From assembly GCA_944382125.1 (NCBI GenBank), contig CALWMV010000012.1:1-33980 (forward strand): a stretch of 33,980 nt of DNA, in the 5' to 3' direction. How positions within the stretch are numbered: position 1 is the stretch's first letter; each line of letters starts with the position of its first letter. Source of the stretch: an uncultured Lachnospiraceae bacterium (lineage in GTDB: Bacteria; Bacillota; Clostridia; Lachnospirales; Lachnospiraceae). The position numbers and the translations under genes are program-made. Positions 1 to 10,301 of this stretch are shown here, in pieces. The notes under the pieces were generated by a model. That model was given only the letters and a program-made list of their open reading frames with translations. It was not told the origin of the DNA and did not search any database.

Positions 1-1746
1 GTTTCCTCCGACAGGATAGAGGTCGAGACAAAGAACGGACTTGAGGTATATAAGCTCACCAAGTTCATGCGCTCCAACCAGTCCAACTGCTACAACCAGA
101 GGCCCATCGTATTTGCCGGAGACGAGATAAAGGAAGGAGACATCATTGCTGACGGACCTTCCACATCCCAGGGCGAGATAGCCCTCGGCAAGAACCCCCT
201 GATCGGATTCATGACCTGGGAGGGTTATAACTACGAGGATGCGGTCCTGCTTTCAGAGAGACTGGTGCAGGATGATGTCTACACCTCAGTTCATATCGAG
301 GAGTATGAGTGCGAGGCCAGGGACACCAAGCTCGGACCCGAGGAGATAACCAGGGACGTGCCCGGTGTCGGCGATGATGCCCTCAAGGATCTGGATGACA
401 GAGGTATCATCCGCATAGGAGCCGAGGTCCGTGCCGGTGACATACTGGTAGGAAAGGTAACTCCCAAGGGAGAGACAGAGCTCACCCCCGAGGAGAGACT
501 GCTCCGCGCCATCTTCGGTGAGAAGGCAAGAGAGGTAAGGGATACCTCCCTCAAGGTGCCTCATGGAGCCTACGGCATAGTTGTGGATGCAAAGGTATTT
601 ACCAGAGAAAATTCCGATGAGCTTTCTCCCGGAGTAAGCGAGTCGGTAAGGATATACATAGCTCAGAAGCGTAAGATAGGCGTCGGCGATAAGATGGCCG
701 GACGTCACGGAAACAAGGGTGTCGTTTCAAGAGTGCTGCCCGTTGAGGATATGCCTTATCTTCCCAACGGTCGTCCCCTGGACATAGTGCTTAACCCTCT
801 GGGCGTGCCTTCACGAATGAATATCGGACAGGTCCTGGAGATGCACCTGAGCCTTGCTGCAAGAGCCCTTGGCTTCAATATCTCTACCCCCATATTTGAG
901 GGAGCTAACGAGAATGATATCCAGGACTGCCTGGAGATGGCCAATGACTACGTAAATGGCAGCTGGGAGGACTTCGAGAAGAAGTATAAGGAGGTCCTCA
1001 AGCCAGAGGTCATGGAGTATCTGGGTACCCATCTGGAGCACAGAGCCCTGTGGAAGGGCGTGCCCATAAGCCGTGACGGAAAGGTAAGGCTCCGTGACGG
1101 ACGTACAGGTGAGTTCTTCGATTCACCCGTTACGGTAGGTCACATGCACTACCTGAAGCTGCATCATCTGGTAGATGATAAGATCCATGCCCGTTCCACC
1201 GGCCCTTACTCCCTCGTTACGCAGCAGCCCCTCGGCGGCAAGGCTCAGTTCGGCGGACAGCGTTTCGGAGAGATGGAGGTTTGGGCCCTGGAGGCTTACG
1301 GCGCAGCCTACACCCTGCAGGAGATCCTTACCGTCAAGTCCGATGATGTGGTAGGACGTGTCAAGACCTATGAGGCTATAATCAAGGGAGAGAACATCCC
1401 CAAGACCGGTACTCCCGAGTCCTTCAAGGTACTCATCAAGGAGCTTCAGTCACTGGCACTGGATATCAAGGTGCTCAAGGACGACGGCACCGAGGTGGAG
1501 CTCAAGGAGAATCTGGATGATACCGACATGAATCTGCACAGGCTCCTGGAGGGAGACCGCAGATACCGCGACCGTGACAGAGAGAGTCTCGGAAGCTACG
1601 GATACACCGAACAGGAGTTCAACCAGGAGGGTGAACTTGAGGACGTGGGAGAGGACTCACAGGAGGGATACGATACGGAGGAGCTTATGGGCGGAACCGT
1701 ATATGAGGAAGATCCCGGCTATGATGATTCATCCTACGAAGAGTAA
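1..1746 (+). CDS. rpoB: RNA polymerase subunit beta, C-terminal part (5' truncated by window)
   Basis: Core subunit of DNA-dependent RNA polymerase; it builds half of the active-site cleft and carries the flap and the C-terminal clamp. Reading frame 1 is open from the first base, so the 581 residues seen are the C-terminal half of a protein normally near 1200-1300 residues; the first in-frame ATG at 67 is internal, not a start. Recognisable family segments are [30 protein letters not shown], the [19 protein letters not shown] block and [18 protein letters not shown] near the C-terminus. The protein ends in an acidic tail rich in Glu, Asp and Tyr, as is usual in Clostridia. The rifampicin-binding region lies upstream and is not visible. 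rpoC follows after 17 bases with its own ribosome binding site, the standard rpoBC operon. Identity is certain. Confidence 0.98.
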   Translation, partial: VSSDRIEVETKNGLEVYKLTKFMRSNQSNCYNQRPIVFAGDEIKEGDIIADGPSTSQGEIALGKNPLIGFMTWEGYNYEDAVLLSERLVQDDVYTSVHIEEYECEARDTKLGPEEITRDVPGVGDDALKDLDDRGIIRIGAEVRAGDILVGKVTPKGETELTPEERLLRAIFGEKAREVRDTSLKVPHGAYGIVVDAKVFTRENSDELSPGVSESVRIYIAQKRKIGVGDKMAGRHGNKGVVSRVLPVEDMPYLPNGRPLDIVLNPLGVPSRMNIGQVLEMHLSLAARALGFNISTPIFEGANENDIQDCLEMANDYVNGSWEDFEKKYKEVLKPEVMEYLGTHLEHRALWKGVPISRDGKVRLRDGRTGEFFDSPVTVGHMHYLKLHHLVDDKIHARSTGPYSLVTQQPLGGKAQFGGQRFGEMEVWALEAYGAAYTLQEILTVKSDDVVGRVKTYEAIIKGENIPKTGTPESFKVLIKELQSLALDIKVLKDDGTEVELKENLDDTDMNLHRLLEGDRRYRDRDRESLGSYGYTEQEFNQEGELEDVGEDSQEGYDTEELMGGTVYEEDPGYDDSSYEE

Positions 1747-1763
1747 ACGGAGGTATACGGATA

Positions 1764-4700
1764 ATGGCACAAGTGCAGGACACATATGAGCCGATGACAT
1801 TCGATGCTATAAGGATCGGCCTTGCCTCACCCGAGAAGATCCTCGAGTGGTCCCACGGCGAGGTCAAGAAGCCTGAGACGATAAACTACAGGACCCTCAA
1901 GCCTGAGAAGGACGGTCTGTTCTGTGAGCGTATCTTCGGGCCTACCAAGGACTGGGAATGTCACTGCGGAAAATATAAAAAGATCAGATTCAAGGGAGTG
2001 GTCTGCGACCGCTGCGGAGTTGAAGTGACCAAGGCCTCCGTAAGACGTGAGAGGCTGGGACATATAGCCCTGGCAGCTCCCGTATCCCATATATGGTATT
2101 TCAAGGGCATCCCCTCAAGGATGGGTCTTATACTGGACATATCCCCCAGGGTGCTCGAGAAGGTGCTCTACTTTGCTTCCTATATAGTACTGGATCCCGG
2201 AGATACCGGACTTCAGTACAAGGAAGTCCTTTCCGAGAAGGAATACAGGGATGAGATAGAAAAGTACGGCGCAGATGCCTTCCGTGCAGGCATGGGAGCA
2301 GAGGCCGTGCTGGAACTCCTCAAGGCCATAGACCTTGATAAGGAGGCAGAGGAGCTCAAGAAGGAGCTCAAGGACTCCTCCGGACAGAAGAGGGCCCGTA
2401 TAGTAAAGCGTCTTGAAGTAGTGGAGGCCTTCAGGGCATCCGGAAACAAGCCTGAGTGGATGGTCATGACTGTCATTCCCGTCATACCTCCCGACCTTCG
2501 TCCCATGGTACAGCTGGACGGCGGAAGGTTTGCGACCTCAGACCTCAACGACCTTTACAGAAGGATAATAAACAGAAACAACAGACTTGCAAGGCTTCTG
2601 GAGCTGGGTGCGCCGGAGATCATAGTCCGCAACGAGAAGCGTATGCTGCAGGAGGCAGTGGACGCCCTCATAGACAACGGACGCCGCGGACGTCCCGTTA
2701 CAGGACCCGGCAACCGTGCACTCAAGTCCCTTTCAGACCTGCTCAAGGGTAAGCAGGGACGTTTCCGTCAGAACCTGCTCGGAAAGCGTGTTGACTATTC
2801 CGGACGTTCGGTTATAGTCGTAGGACCTGAGCTCAAGATATATCAGTGCGGTCTCCCCAAGGAGATGGCCATAGAGCTTTTCAAGCCCTTCGTTATGAAG
2901 GAGCTGGTGCAGAACGGCACTGCTCATAACATCAAGTCAGCCAAGAAGATGGTGGAGCGTATGGAGCCCGCTGTCTGGGATGTGCTTGAGGATGTCATCA
3001 AGGAGCATCCCGTTATGCTGAACCGTGCCCCGACACTGCACAGGCTGGGCATACAGGCCTTCGAGCCCATACTTGTAGAGGGTAAGGCGATAAAGCTTCA
3101 TCCCCTGGTATGTACAGCCTTCAATGCGGACTTCGACGGAGACCAGATGGCAGTGCATCTGCCCCTGTCAGTGGAAGCCCAGGCAGAGTGCCGCTTCATG
3201 CTGCTCTCTCCCAACAACCTGCTGAAGCCCTCTGATGGAGGAGTGGTAGCGGTCCCTTCACAGGATATGGTACTTGGTATCTATTATCTGACCCAGGAGA
3301 GGCCCGGCTCAAAGGGCGAGGGCATGCTCTTCAAGTCAGTCAACGAGGCCATACTTGCCTATGAGAACGGAGAGGTGACTCTTCACTCAAGGGTAAAGAC
3401 CAGGATACACAGAGTGATGGAGGATGGCACCGAGAGGACCGGCATCGTCGAGACCACCGTCGGACGACTCATTTTCAATGAGATAATCCCCCAGGATCTT
3501 GGCTTTGTGGACCGTTCAAAGGAGGAGAATCTGCTCCTTCCCGAGATCGACTTCCTGGTAAAGAAGGGCGGACTTAAGGAGATCCTTGAGAGGATCATGA
3601 GGATCCATGGAGCTACAGAGACTGCAGTGGCTCTGGATAATATCAAGGCGATAGGATATAAGTATTCCACAAGGGCAGCCATGACCGTATCCATATCTGA
3701 CATGGTGGTCCCTGAAAACAAGCAGCAGCTGATTGATGATACCCAGAAGCTTGTGGACAGCTTTGCAATGGATAAGGAGATGGGTCTCCTTACCGAAGAG
3801 GAGCGCTATAAGCAGGTCATCAACGCATGGAAAGAGACGGATGATGAGCTCACCAGAGAACTGCTGGCAGGACTCAGCGATTACAATAACCTTAAGATGA
3901 TGGCTGATTCCGGAGCCCGTGGTTCGGATAAGCAGATAAAGCAGCTGGCCGGCATGCGAGGCCTGATGGCGGATACGATGGGACACACCATCGAGCTGCC
4001 CATCAAGTCAAACTTCCGTGAGGGACTGGATATATTGGAGTACTTCATATCAGCCCATGGAGCACGTAAGGGACTTTCCGATACCGCGCTCCGTACCGCG
4101 GACTCAGGTTACCTGACCAGACGTCTTGTGGATGTATCCCAGGATATGATCATAAGGGAGACTGACTGCTGCGAGGGCAAGGATGAGATCCCTTACATGG
4201 AGATCAGGACCTTCAAGGATGGCAACGAGACCATAGAGGAGCTTTCGGAGAGACTGACAGGCAGATATATCGCCGAGACCATCATAGATCCCGAGACGAA
4301 GGATATCATTATCAAGGCCAATCATATGTGTAACTCAGAAAAGGCCAAGAAGGTGGTTGCAGCCCTTGAAAAGATGGGAAGGGATTCCGTAAAGATACGT
4401 ACAGTCCTTACCTGTAAGTCCAAGAGCGGAGTATGTGCGAAGTGCTACGGAGCCAACATGGCAACGAGCCAGCCCGTACAGGTGGGAGAGGCTGTCGGCA
4501 TAATAGCCGCTCAGTCCATCGGTGAGCCTGGTACGCAGCTGACCATGAGAAACTTCCATACCGGAGGAGTTGCAACGAACCAGGATATCACCCAGGGTCT
4601 TCCCCGTGTCGAGGAGCTTTTCGAGGCACGTAAGCCCAAGGGACTTGCCATCATATCAGAGATCAAGGGAACCGTTTCCTTCAAGGATACCAAGAAGAAG

Positions 4701-5399
4701 CGTGAGATCACCGTTACTGATGATGAGACAGGCAATACCAAAACCTACCTTATCCCCTACGGATCCAGGATCAAGGTCAACGACGGTGATGTCATCGAGG
4801 CCGGTGACGAGATCACAGAGGGATCCGTCAATCCTCATGACCTGCTCCGCATAAAGGGACTGCGTGCAGTTCAGGATTACATGCTGAGAGAGGTACAGAG
4901 GGTCTACAGGCTTCAGGGTGTTGAGATCAACGATAAGCATATCGAGATGATCGTTCGTCAGATGCTGAAGAAGATCAAGGTCGAAAACGAGGGAGATTCC
5001 GATTTCCTTCCCGGTATCACGGTCAATGTGATTGATTTCAATGAGGAGAATGAAAAGCTCATAGCTGAGGGCAAGGAGCCTGCAGAGGGACACCCTGTCA
5101 TGCTTGGTATCACCAAGGCTTCTCTGGCTACCGATTCCTTCCTGTCAGCGGCATCCTTCCAGGAGACCACGAAGGTACTTACTGAGGCTGCCATCAACGG
5201 TAAGGTGGATCATCTGAACGGACTTAAGGAAAATGTCCTTATCGGTAAGCTGATCCCTGCCGGAACAGGCATGAAGGAGTATGCGGACATCGTCCTCTCC
5301 ACAGATCACCTTGAAAAGGCCGGAGACGGAGATGAGATGATCATCATGGATGATGCAGAGACTGCAGCCGAGACCGAGGAGGTCCCTGAAACAGTCTGA
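1764..5399 (+). CDS. rpoC: RNA polymerase subunit beta'
   Basis: Largest core subunit of RNA polymerase, holding the catalytic magnesium. The 1211-residue length fits Firmicutes. The N-terminal zinc-binding domain is visible as Cys66, Cys68, Cys81 and Cys84. The catalytic motif NADFDGDQ lies at residues 454-461, with Asp456, Asp458 and Asp460 as metal ligands. The [11 protein letters not shown] segment and the [19 protein letters not shown] trigger-loop/bridge-helix region are intact. A second cysteine cluster (DCCEGK, then [12 protein letters not shown]) forms the C-terminal zinc site. It starts at ATG with ACGGAGGT about ten bases upstream. The C-terminus is acidic. It is co-transcribed with rpoB, and the next gene, rpsL, is 203 bases away with its own promoter. 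Confidence 0.99.
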   Translation: MAQVQDTYEPMTFDAIRIGLASPEKILEWSHGEVKKPETINYRTLKPEKDGLFCERIFGPTKDWECHCGKYKKIRFKGVVCDRCGVEVTKASVRRERLGHIALAAPVSHIWYFKGIPSRMGLILDISPRVLEKVLYFASYIVLDPGDTGLQYKEVLSEKEYRDEIEKYGADAFRAGMGAEAVLELLKAIDLDKEAEELKKELKDSSGQKRARIVKRLEVVEAFRASGNKPEWMVMTVIPVIPPDLRPMVQLDGGRFATSDLNDLYRRIINRNNRLARLLELGAPEIIVRNEKRMLQEAVDALIDNGRRGRPVTGPGNRALKSLSDLLKGKQGRFRQNLLGKRVDYSGRSVIVVGPELKIYQCGLPKEMAIELFKPFVMKELVQNGTAHNIKSAKKMVERMEPAVWDVLEDVIKEHPVMLNRAPTLHRLGIQAFEPILVEGKAIKLHPLVCTAFNADFDGDQMAVHLPLSVEAQAECRFMLLSPNNLLKPSDGGVVAVPSQDMVLGIYYLTQERPGSKGEGMLFKSVNEAILAYENGEVTLHSRVKTRIHRVMEDGTERTGIVETTVGRLIFNEIIPQDLGFVDRSKEENLLLPEIDFLVKKGGLKEILERIMRIHGATETAVALDNIKAIGYKYSTRAAMTVSISDMVVPENKQQLIDDTQKLVDSFAMDKEMGLLTEEERYKQVINAWKETDDELTRELLAGLSDYNNLKMMADSGARGSDKQIKQLAGMRGLMADTMGHTIELPIKSNFREGLDILEYFISAHGARKGLSDTALRTADSGYLTRRLVDVSQDMIIRETDCCEGKDEIPYMEIRTFKDGNETIEELSERLTGRYIAETIIDPETKDIIIKANHMCNSEKAKKVVAALEKMGRDSVKIRTVLTCKSKSGVCAKCYGANMATSQPVQVGEAVGIIAAQSIGEPGTQLTMRNFHTGGVATNQDITQGLPRVEELFEARKPKGLAIISEIKGTVSFKDTKKKREITVTDDETGNTKTYLIPYGSRIKVNDGDVIEAGDEITEGSVNPHDLLRIKGLRAVQDYMLREVQRVYRLQGVEINDKHIEMIVRQMLKKIKVENEGDSDFLPGITVNVIDFNEENEKLIAEGKEPAEGHPVMLGITKASLATDSFLSAASFQETTKVLTEAAINGKVDHLNGLKENVLIGKLIPAGTGMKEYADIVLSTDHLEKAGDGDEMIIMDDAETAAETEEVPETV

Positions 5400-5499
5400 A
5401 AGCCTGATAAGGTTGTGAAGGTACCTTGAAGATCTGCGGCAAGCAGGATCAGTACTGAACATCGTTACGAAGACTTTACCGTTTAATGACGGAAAATGC

Positions 5500-5528
5500 T
5501 TGACAACTTATATGCAGGATAATAAAAT
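5500..5528 (+). promoter_or_regulatory. Promoter of the rpsL-rpsG-fusA unit
   Basis: A perfect -35 box TTGACA (5500-5505) is followed after exactly 17 bases by TAAAAT (5523-5528), one mismatch from the -10 consensus. Transcription would start near 5535, inside the left arm of the UUCG hairpin, about 68 bases before the rpsL start codon. This implies the str genes can be transcribed independently of rpoBC. Prediction is from box quality and spacing only. Confidence 0.8.
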
Positions 5529-5560
5529 AATATGGCGCGTGCTTCGGCATGCGTCATATT
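5529..5560 (+). other. UUCG-capped hairpin at predicted 5' end of rpsL mRNA
   Basis: Two 14-base arms (5529-5542 and 5547-5560) pair completely around the tetraloop TTCG (5543-5546). Two pairs are G.U on the + strand (5535/5554 and 5539/5550); they would be C.A mismatches on the other strand, so the structure belongs to + strand RNA. The loop is closed by C-G, the very stable cUUCGg class. It begins directly after the -10 box, so at least its inner nine pairs would form the extreme 5' end of the rpsL transcript. The downstream bases GTAGTTTAC are a poor U-tract, so an rpoC terminator role is possible but less attractive. Confidence 0.75.
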
Positions 5561-5602
5561 GTAGTTTACAACCTATCAATATCATAAGGAGGTGAAAACA
5601 GA

Positions 5603-6022
5603 ATGCCCACATTTAACCAGCTGGTAAAGAAGGGAAGACAGACTTCCGCAAAGAAGTCAGGCGCTCCCGCGCTCCAGAGAGGTTTCAACTCACTTAAGAA
5701 GAGGCCCATCAATGAGTCCTCACCCCAGAAGAGAGGCGTGTGCACCGCAGTTAAGACTGCTACGCCGAAGAAGCCTAATTCAGCACTTCGTAAGATCGCC
5801 AGAGTACGTCTTTCCAACGGTATCGAGGTTACGAGCTATATCCCCGGAGAGGGACACAATCTCCAGGAGCATAGCGTAGTCCTTATCCGCGGCGGCCGTG
5901 TAAAGGATCTTCCTGGAACACGTTACCACATCATAAGGGGTACACTGGATACGGCAGGCGTTGCAAACCGCAAGCAGTCCCGTTCCAAGTACGGAGCCAA
6001 GAGACCTAAAGATAAGAAGTAA
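5603..6022 (+). CDS. rpsL: 30S ribosomal protein S12
   Basis: Ribosomal protein of the small-subunit decoding centre. The 139 residues match the longer S12 form of Clostridia. The [11 protein letters not shown] segment is at residues 54-64, where substitutions of the first lysine pair give streptomycin resistance in other bacteria; the sequence seen is the wild-type form. [10 protein letters not shown] and [10 protein letters not shown] are the remaining S12 signatures. It starts at ATG with a full-strength AAGGAGGTGA at 5586-5595. It leads the str operon (rpsL, rpsG, fusA) and has its own promoter and 5' hairpin. The 126 bases between it and rpsG hold no gene and no clear structure. Confidence 0.98.
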   Translation: MPTFNQLVKKGRQTSAKKSGAPALQRGFNSLKKRPINESSPQKRGVCTAVKTATPKKPNSALRKIARVRLSNGIEVTSYIPGEGHNLQEHSVVLIRGGRVKDLPGTRYHIIRGTLDTAGVANRKQSRSKYGAKRPKDKK

Positions 6023-6148
6023 TAAGCTTACTTCCGGTTCGAAGTATTCACATTCGGATTTGTGATATTGATATGGTTGAACGCATATTAGTCTCACATT
6101 CTGAGAGTACCGATGATCTAATGTAAAATAATTAAGGAGGGAAGTATT

Positions 6149-6619
6149 GTGCCACGTAAAGGACATACTCAAAAGAGAGACGTACTGGCAGACCCTATCT
6201 ACGGCAACAAGATAGTTACCAAGCTTATCAACCAGATCATGCTGGACGGTAAGCGCGGGGTCGCACAGAAGATAGTATACGGCGCTTTCGATGAGGTTGC
6301 CGAGAAGACCGGCAAGCCCGCTATGGAGGTCTTTGAGCAGGCTATGAACAACATCATGCCTGTACTTGAGGTAAAGGCTAAGCGTATCGGCGGCGCTACA
6401 TATCAGGTACCCATCGAGGTAAAGCCTGACAGAAGACAGGCTCTCGGACTTCGCTGGCTTACGACATTCTCACGTAAGAGAGGCGAGAAGACCCAGGTAG
6501 AGAGACTTGCCAACGAGATAATGGATGCAGCCAACAACACAGGCGCAGCCGTTAAGAGAAAAGAAGAGATGCACAAGATGGCAGAGGCTAACAAGGCATT
6601 TGCTCACTATCGTTTCTAA
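6149..6619 (+). CDS. rpsG: 30S ribosomal protein S7
   Basis: Primary 16S rRNA-binding protein of the 30S head and, in E. coli, the translational repressor of the str operon. The 156-residue length is typical. The N-terminus [18 protein letters not shown] and the internal [32 protein letters not shown] and [20 protein letters not shown] segments are diagnostic. The start codon is GTG at 6149, placed by the AAGGAGG at 6134-6140 and by homology; no in-frame ATG exists near it. fusA follows after 20 bases. Confidence 0.98.
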   Translation: MPRKGHTQKRDVLADPIYGNKIVTKLINQIMLDGKRGVAQKIVYGAFDEVAEKTGKPAMEVFEQAMNNIMPVLEVKAKRIGGATYQVPIEVKPDRRQALGLRWLTTFSRKRGEKTQVERLANEIMDAANNTGAAVKRKEEMHKMAEANKAFAHYRF

Positions 6620-6639
6620 GGTACCTGTAGGAGGAAAAG

Positions 6640-8757
6640 ATGGGAAGAGAATATCCGTTAGAGAGAACTCGAAATATCGGTATCATGGCTCACATAGATG
6701 CCGGTAAGACCACATTGACAGAACGTATTCTTTATTACACAGGTATTAACTACAAGATCGGCGATACCCACGAGGGTACCGCTACCATGGACTGGATGGC
6801 CCAGGAGCAGGAGCGTGGTATAACCATCACCTCTGCTGCTACCACCTGCCACTGGACAAAGCACAAGGACAACAAGCCCGATCCCACTCAGCCTGAGTGC
6901 CGTATCAACATTATCGATACCCCGGGCCACGTTGACTTCACCGTAGAGGTTGAGAGATCTCTCCGTGTACTGGACGGCGCTGTCGGAGTGTTCTGTGCAA
7001 AGGGAGGTGTTGAGCCCCAGTCAGAGAACGTATGGAGACAGGCAGATACCTACAACGTTCCCCGTATGGCATTCATCAACAAGATGGATATACTGGGAGC
7101 TAACTTCTACGGAGCAGTTGACCAGATCCGTGAGAGGCTTGGAAAGAACGCTATAATCACCCAGCTTCCCATAGGCAAGGAGGACAGCTTCAAGGGCATT
7201 ATCGATCTGTTCGAGATGCGTGCTTATATCTATAACGATGAGAAGGGTGACGATATCAGCATAACTGATATCCCCGAGGACATGAAGGACGATGCAGAGA
7301 TGTATCATACCGAGCTTGTAGAGAAGGTCTGCGAGCTGGATGACGATCTGCTTGCCATGTACCTTGACGGTGAGGAACCCTCCATCGACCAGCTCAAGAA
7401 GGCCCTCAGGAAGGGTACCTGCGAGTGTACTGCAGTTCCCGTATGCTGCGGATCAGCTTATAGGAACAAGGGTATCCAGAAGCTGCTTGACGCCATCATC
7501 GACTTCATGCCTTCACCTCTTGACATACCGCCTATTGACGGTGTAGATGAGGACGGCAACGAGGTGGTACGTCATTCATCAGATGAAGAGCCCTTCTCAG
7601 CTCTGGTATTCAAGATCATGACCGATCCCTTCGTAGGAAAGCTTGCATACTTCAGGGTATATTCCGGTACAGTAAACTCCGGTTCTTATGTGCTCAATGC
7701 AACAAAGAACAAGAAGGAGCGTGTAGGACGTATACTTCAGATGCACGCCAACAAGCGTAAGGAGATAGACAAGTGCTACTCAGGAGATATCGCTGCAGCC
7801 GTAGGCTTCAAGTTCAGCGGCACCGGTGATACCATCTGTGATGAGCAGCATCCCGTTATACTTGAGTCCATGGAGTTCCCTGAGCCCGTTATCGACGTGG
7901 CTATCGAGCCCAAGACCAAGGCATCCCAGGGTAAGATGGGTGAGGCCCTTGCAAAGCTTGCAGAGGAGGATCCTACCTTCCGTGCCAAGACTGATCCTGA
8001 GACAGGACAGACCATCATCTCCGGTATGGGTGAGCTTCACCTGGAGATCATAGTTGACCGTCTGCTCCGTGAGTTCAACGTAGAGGCAAATGTAGGTGCG
8101 CCTCAGGTTGCTTATAAGGAGACCATCACAAAGCCTGTTGACGTAGAGTCCAAGTACGTTAAGCAGTCAGGAGGTAAGGGTCAGTACGGACATTGTAAGG
8201 TCAAGTTCGAGCCCATGGATGCAAATGGAGAGCAGACCTACAGCTTCGAGTCCACCGTTGTGGGCGGAGCTATCCCGAAGGAGTATATCCCTGCTGTTGA
8301 TGAGGGTATCCAGGAGGCTATGAAGGCCGGTATGCTGGGAGGTTTCCCTGTTATCGGTATCCATGCAAACTGCTATGACGGATCCTATCATGAGGTCGAT
8401 TCCTCAGAGATGGCATTCCACATTGCAGGATCTCTTGCCCTCAAGGATGCTATGCAGAAGGGTAACCCCGTACTGCTTGAGCCTATCATGAAGGTCGAGG
8501 TCACCATGCCTGAGGATTACATGGGAGATGTAATCGGAGACATCAACTCAAGGCGTGGACGTATCGAGGGTATGGATGATGTAGGAGGAGGAAAGATCGT
8601 AAGAGCCTTCGTTCCTCTGGCTGAAATGTTCGGCTATTCCACTGACCTTCGTTCAAGGACCCAGGGACGTGGTAACTACTCCATGTTCTTCGATCACTAT
8701 GAGCAGGTTCCCAAGAACGTTCAGGAGAAAGTCCTGAATGAGAAAAAAGGAAAGTAA
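6640..8757 (+). CDS. fusA: Elongation factor G
   Basis: Translocation GTPase; moves tRNAs and mRNA through the ribosome and, with ribosome recycling factor, splits post-termination complexes. The 705-residue length is the full EF-G size. GTP-binding motifs are AHIDAGKTT (residues 17-25), DTPGH (93-97) and NKMD (147-150). Further signatures are the switch I block [23 protein letters not shown] in domain [14 protein letters not shown] in domain IV and the GRIEGMDDV region in domain V. It starts at ATG with TAGGAGG at 6628-6634, tightly behind rpsG. The stop is a double TAATAA. A structured element and the tuf promoter follow. Confidence 0.98.
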   Translation: MGREYPLERTRNIGIMAHIDAGKTTLTERILYYTGINYKIGDTHEGTATMDWMAQEQERGITITSAATTCHWTKHKDNKPDPTQPECRINIIDTPGHVDFTVEVERSLRVLDGAVGVFCAKGGVEPQSENVWRQADTYNVPRMAFINKMDILGANFYGAVDQIRERLGKNAIITQLPIGKEDSFKGIIDLFEMRAYIYNDEKGDDISITDIPEDMKDDAEMYHTELVEKVCELDDDLLAMYLDGEEPSIDQLKKALRKGTCECTAVPVCCGSAYRNKGIQKLLDAIIDFMPSPLDIPPIDGVDEDGNEVVRHSSDEEPFSALVFKIMTDPFVGKLAYFRVYSGTVNSGSYVLNATKNKKERVGRILQMHANKRKEIDKCYSGDIAAAVGFKFSGTGDTICDEQHPVILESMEFPEPVIDVAIEPKTKASQGKMGEALAKLAEEDPTFRAKTDPETGQTIISGMGELHLEIIVDRLLREFNVEANVGAPQVAYKETITKPVDVESKYVKQSGGKGQYGHCKVKFEPMDANGEQTYSFESTVVGGAIPKEYIPAVDEGIQEAMKAGMLGGFPVIGIHANCYDGSYHEVDSSEMAFHIAGSLALKDAMQKGNPVLLEPIMKVEVTMPEDYMGDVIGDINSRRGRIEGMDDVGGGKIVRAFVPLAEMFGYSTDLRSRTQGRGNYSMFFDHYEQVPKNVQEKVLNEKKGK

Positions 8758-8765
8758 TAAAGATT

Positions 8766-8823
8766 AAGTGTCAAAGTGCGGCAGGGTCCGGGGAATAAAA
8801 CGGGCCAGCCGTGCAAAACACTT
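8766..8823 (+). other. Three-helix stem structure between fusA and tuf (candidate structured RNA or terminator)
   Basis: Three nested helices are visible. AAGTGT (8766-8771) pairs with ACACTT (8818-8823). GTGCGGC (8776-8782) pairs with GCCGTGC (8808-8814) using two G.U pairs. GGTCCG (8785-8790) pairs with CGGGCC (8801-8806) using one. They are separated by small A-rich internal loops (CAAA/AAA and AG/A) and capped by a ten-base purine-rich loop. That gives 19 pairs in 58 bases. No U-tract follows; the right arm instead overlaps the tuf -35 box. It could be a fusA 3'-end stabiliser, a weak terminator, or a regulatory RNA element. Function is inferred only. Confidence 0.6.
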
Positions 8824-8850
8824 GAAAAATAAGGGCCTTTCCCTTATAAT
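8822..8850 (+). promoter_or_regulatory. tuf promoter with an embedded inverted repeat
   Basis: TTGAAA (8822-8827), a 17-base spacer and a perfect TATAAT (8845-8850) form a strong predicted promoter about 90 bases before tuf. The spacer and the first bases of the -10 box contain a perfect 7-base inverted repeat, ATAAGGG (8829-8835) and CCCTTAT (8841-8847), around CCTTT. That could be an operator or chance. Confidence 0.75.
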
Positions 8851-8939
8851 AATCTAAGCTTTATTTACATCAAGTCAAAAAAGATGCTATTGGTATTGTT
8901 AAGCTGAGAGATGAAATGTTTTAAGGAGGAAAAGCTATA

Positions 8940-10133
8940 ATGGCTAAGGAGCATTTTAACAGAACAAAACCCCACTGCAATATCGGTACCATCGGTCACG
9001 TTGACCATGGTAAGACAACTCTTACCGCAGCTATCACAAAGACTCTTCATGAGAGACTTGGTACCGGTGAGGCAGTTGCATTCGAGAATATCGATAAGGC
9101 ACCCGAGGAGAGAGAGAGAGGAATAACCATCTCTACCGCACACGTTGAGTACGAGACCGCAAAGAGGCACTACGCTCACGTTGACTGCCCGGGCCACGCT
9201 GACTACGTTAAGAACATGATCACCGGAGCTGCACAGATGGATGGCGCTATCCTCGTTGTTGCTGCTACCGATGGAGTTATGGCTCAGACCAGAGAGCACA
9301 TCCTGCTTGCTCGTCAGGTAGGCGTTCCCTACATCGTTGTATTCATGAACAAGTGCGACATGGTAGACGATGATGAGCTTCTTGAGCTCGTAGAGATGGA
9401 GATCAGAGAGCTTCTTTCCGAGTATGAGTTCCCCGGAGATGACATCCCCGTTATCAGAGGATCTGCTCTTAAGGCTCTTGAGGATCCCATGGGACCTTGG
9501 GGAGACAAGATCATGGAGCTCATGGATGCAGTTGATGAGTACATTCCTGATCCTGTTCGTGAGACAGATAAGCCTTTCCTTATGCCCGTCGAGGACGTAT
9601 TCACCATCACAGGCCGTGGAACCGTTGCTACAGGCCGTGTAGAGCGTGGTGTTCTTCATCTTAACGATGAGGTTGAGATCGTTGGTATCAAGGAAGAGAC
9701 CAAGAAGACCGTTGTTACCGGTGTTGAGATGTTCCGTAAGCTTCTTGATGAGGCTCAGGCTGGAGATAACATCGGAGCTCTGCTTCGTGGTATAACCAGG
9801 GACCAGATCGAGAGAGGACAGGTTCTCTGCAAGCCCGGTTCAGTTACCTGCCATAAGAAGTTCAAGGCTCAGGTTTATGTACTGACCAAGGACGAGGGTG
9901 GACATCATACACCTTTCTTCAACAACTACAGGCCTCAGTTCTATTTCAGAACAACCGACGTTACCGGTGAGTGCGTACTTCCCGCTGGTACTGAGATGTG
10001 CATGCCTGGTGATAACGTAGAGATGGAAGTTGATCTTATCCATCCCGTAGCTATGGAGAAGGGACTTCGTTTCGCTATCCGTGAGGGCGGCAGAACCGTT
10101 GGTTCCGGAAGAGTTACCGAGATCGTTGAGTAA
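8940..10133 (+). CDS. tuf: Elongation factor Tu
   Basis: GTPase that delivers aminoacyl-tRNA to the ribosomal A site. The 397 residues are full length. Motifs are GHVDHGKT (residues 19-26), [12 protein letters not shown] for switch II, and NKCDMVDD for guanine specificity. Domains II and III are complete ([33 protein letters not shown]). It starts at ATG with TTAAGGAGG at 8921-8929. Besides read-through from fusA it has its own promoter (8822-8850) and an approximately 80-base leader. Transcription ends at the strong hairpin at 10168-10202. Confidence 0.98.
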   Translation: MAKEHFNRTKPHCNIGTIGHVDHGKTTLTAAITKTLHERLGTGEAVAFENIDKAPEERERGITISTAHVEYETAKRHYAHVDCPGHADYVKNMITGAAQMDGAILVVAATDGVMAQTREHILLARQVGVPYIVVFMNKCDMVDDDELLELVEMEIRELLSEYEFPGDDIPVIRGSALKALEDPMGPWGDKIMELMDAVDEYIPDPVRETDKPFLMPVEDVFTITGRGTVATGRVERGVLHLNDEVEIVGIKEETKKTVVTGVEMFRKLLDEAQAGDNIGALLRGITRDQIERGQVLCKPGSVTCHKKFKAQVYVLTKDEGGHHTPFFNNYRPQFYFRTTDVTGECVLPAGTEMCMPGDNVEMEVDLIHPVAMEKGLRFAIREGGRTVGSGRVTEIVE

Positions 10134-10167
10134 TTCATCCATAACCAAAGCCTTATAAACAGGACTT

Positions 10168-10202
10168 AGAGAGTCCGGAGGATCTCCTCCGGGCTCTTTT
10201 TT
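10168..10202 (+). terminator. Rho-independent terminator of tuf
   Basis: An 11-pair GC-rich stem (10171-10181 with 10186-10196, one G.U pair) with loop ATCT is followed at once by six T (10197-10202). Leading A bases at 10168-10170 can extend the stem against the T-run. It closes the rpoB-tuf block. Confidence 0.93.
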
Positions 10203-10234
10203 GATTCCGGCCTGACGCTTCCATCTGTCTTAAA

Positions 10235-10272
10235 TCTTACATTCTCTTACATTTCCATAAAAGCTATATACT
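10235..10272 (+). promoter_or_regulatory. Candidate promoter of the subtilase gene with tandem direct repeat
   Basis: A -10-like TATACT lies at 10267-10272, about 30 bases before the subtilase start. No -35 box is visible; in its place are two exact copies of TCTTACATT (10235-10243 and 10245-10253), a 10-base period. A similar TCTTAAAT stands just ahead at 10228. Direct repeats of one helical turn in the -35 zone are the usual arrangement for OmpR/PhoB-type activators, so regulated expression is likely but unproven. Confidence 0.4.
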
Positions 10273-10301
10273 TTCTTTCGTTTCAATGTTAAATTGTAGG
10301 C

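Noticed and set aside
5603..6022. Extra residues in S12 compared with E. coli
   Set aside because: The longer S12 with this N-terminal insertion is common in Clostridia and other Firmicutes.
8865..9659. 264-codon antisense frame across tuf
   Set aside because: It is a shadow of the strongly biased tuf coding sequence; its product is low-quality sequence with no domain and no ribosome binding site.
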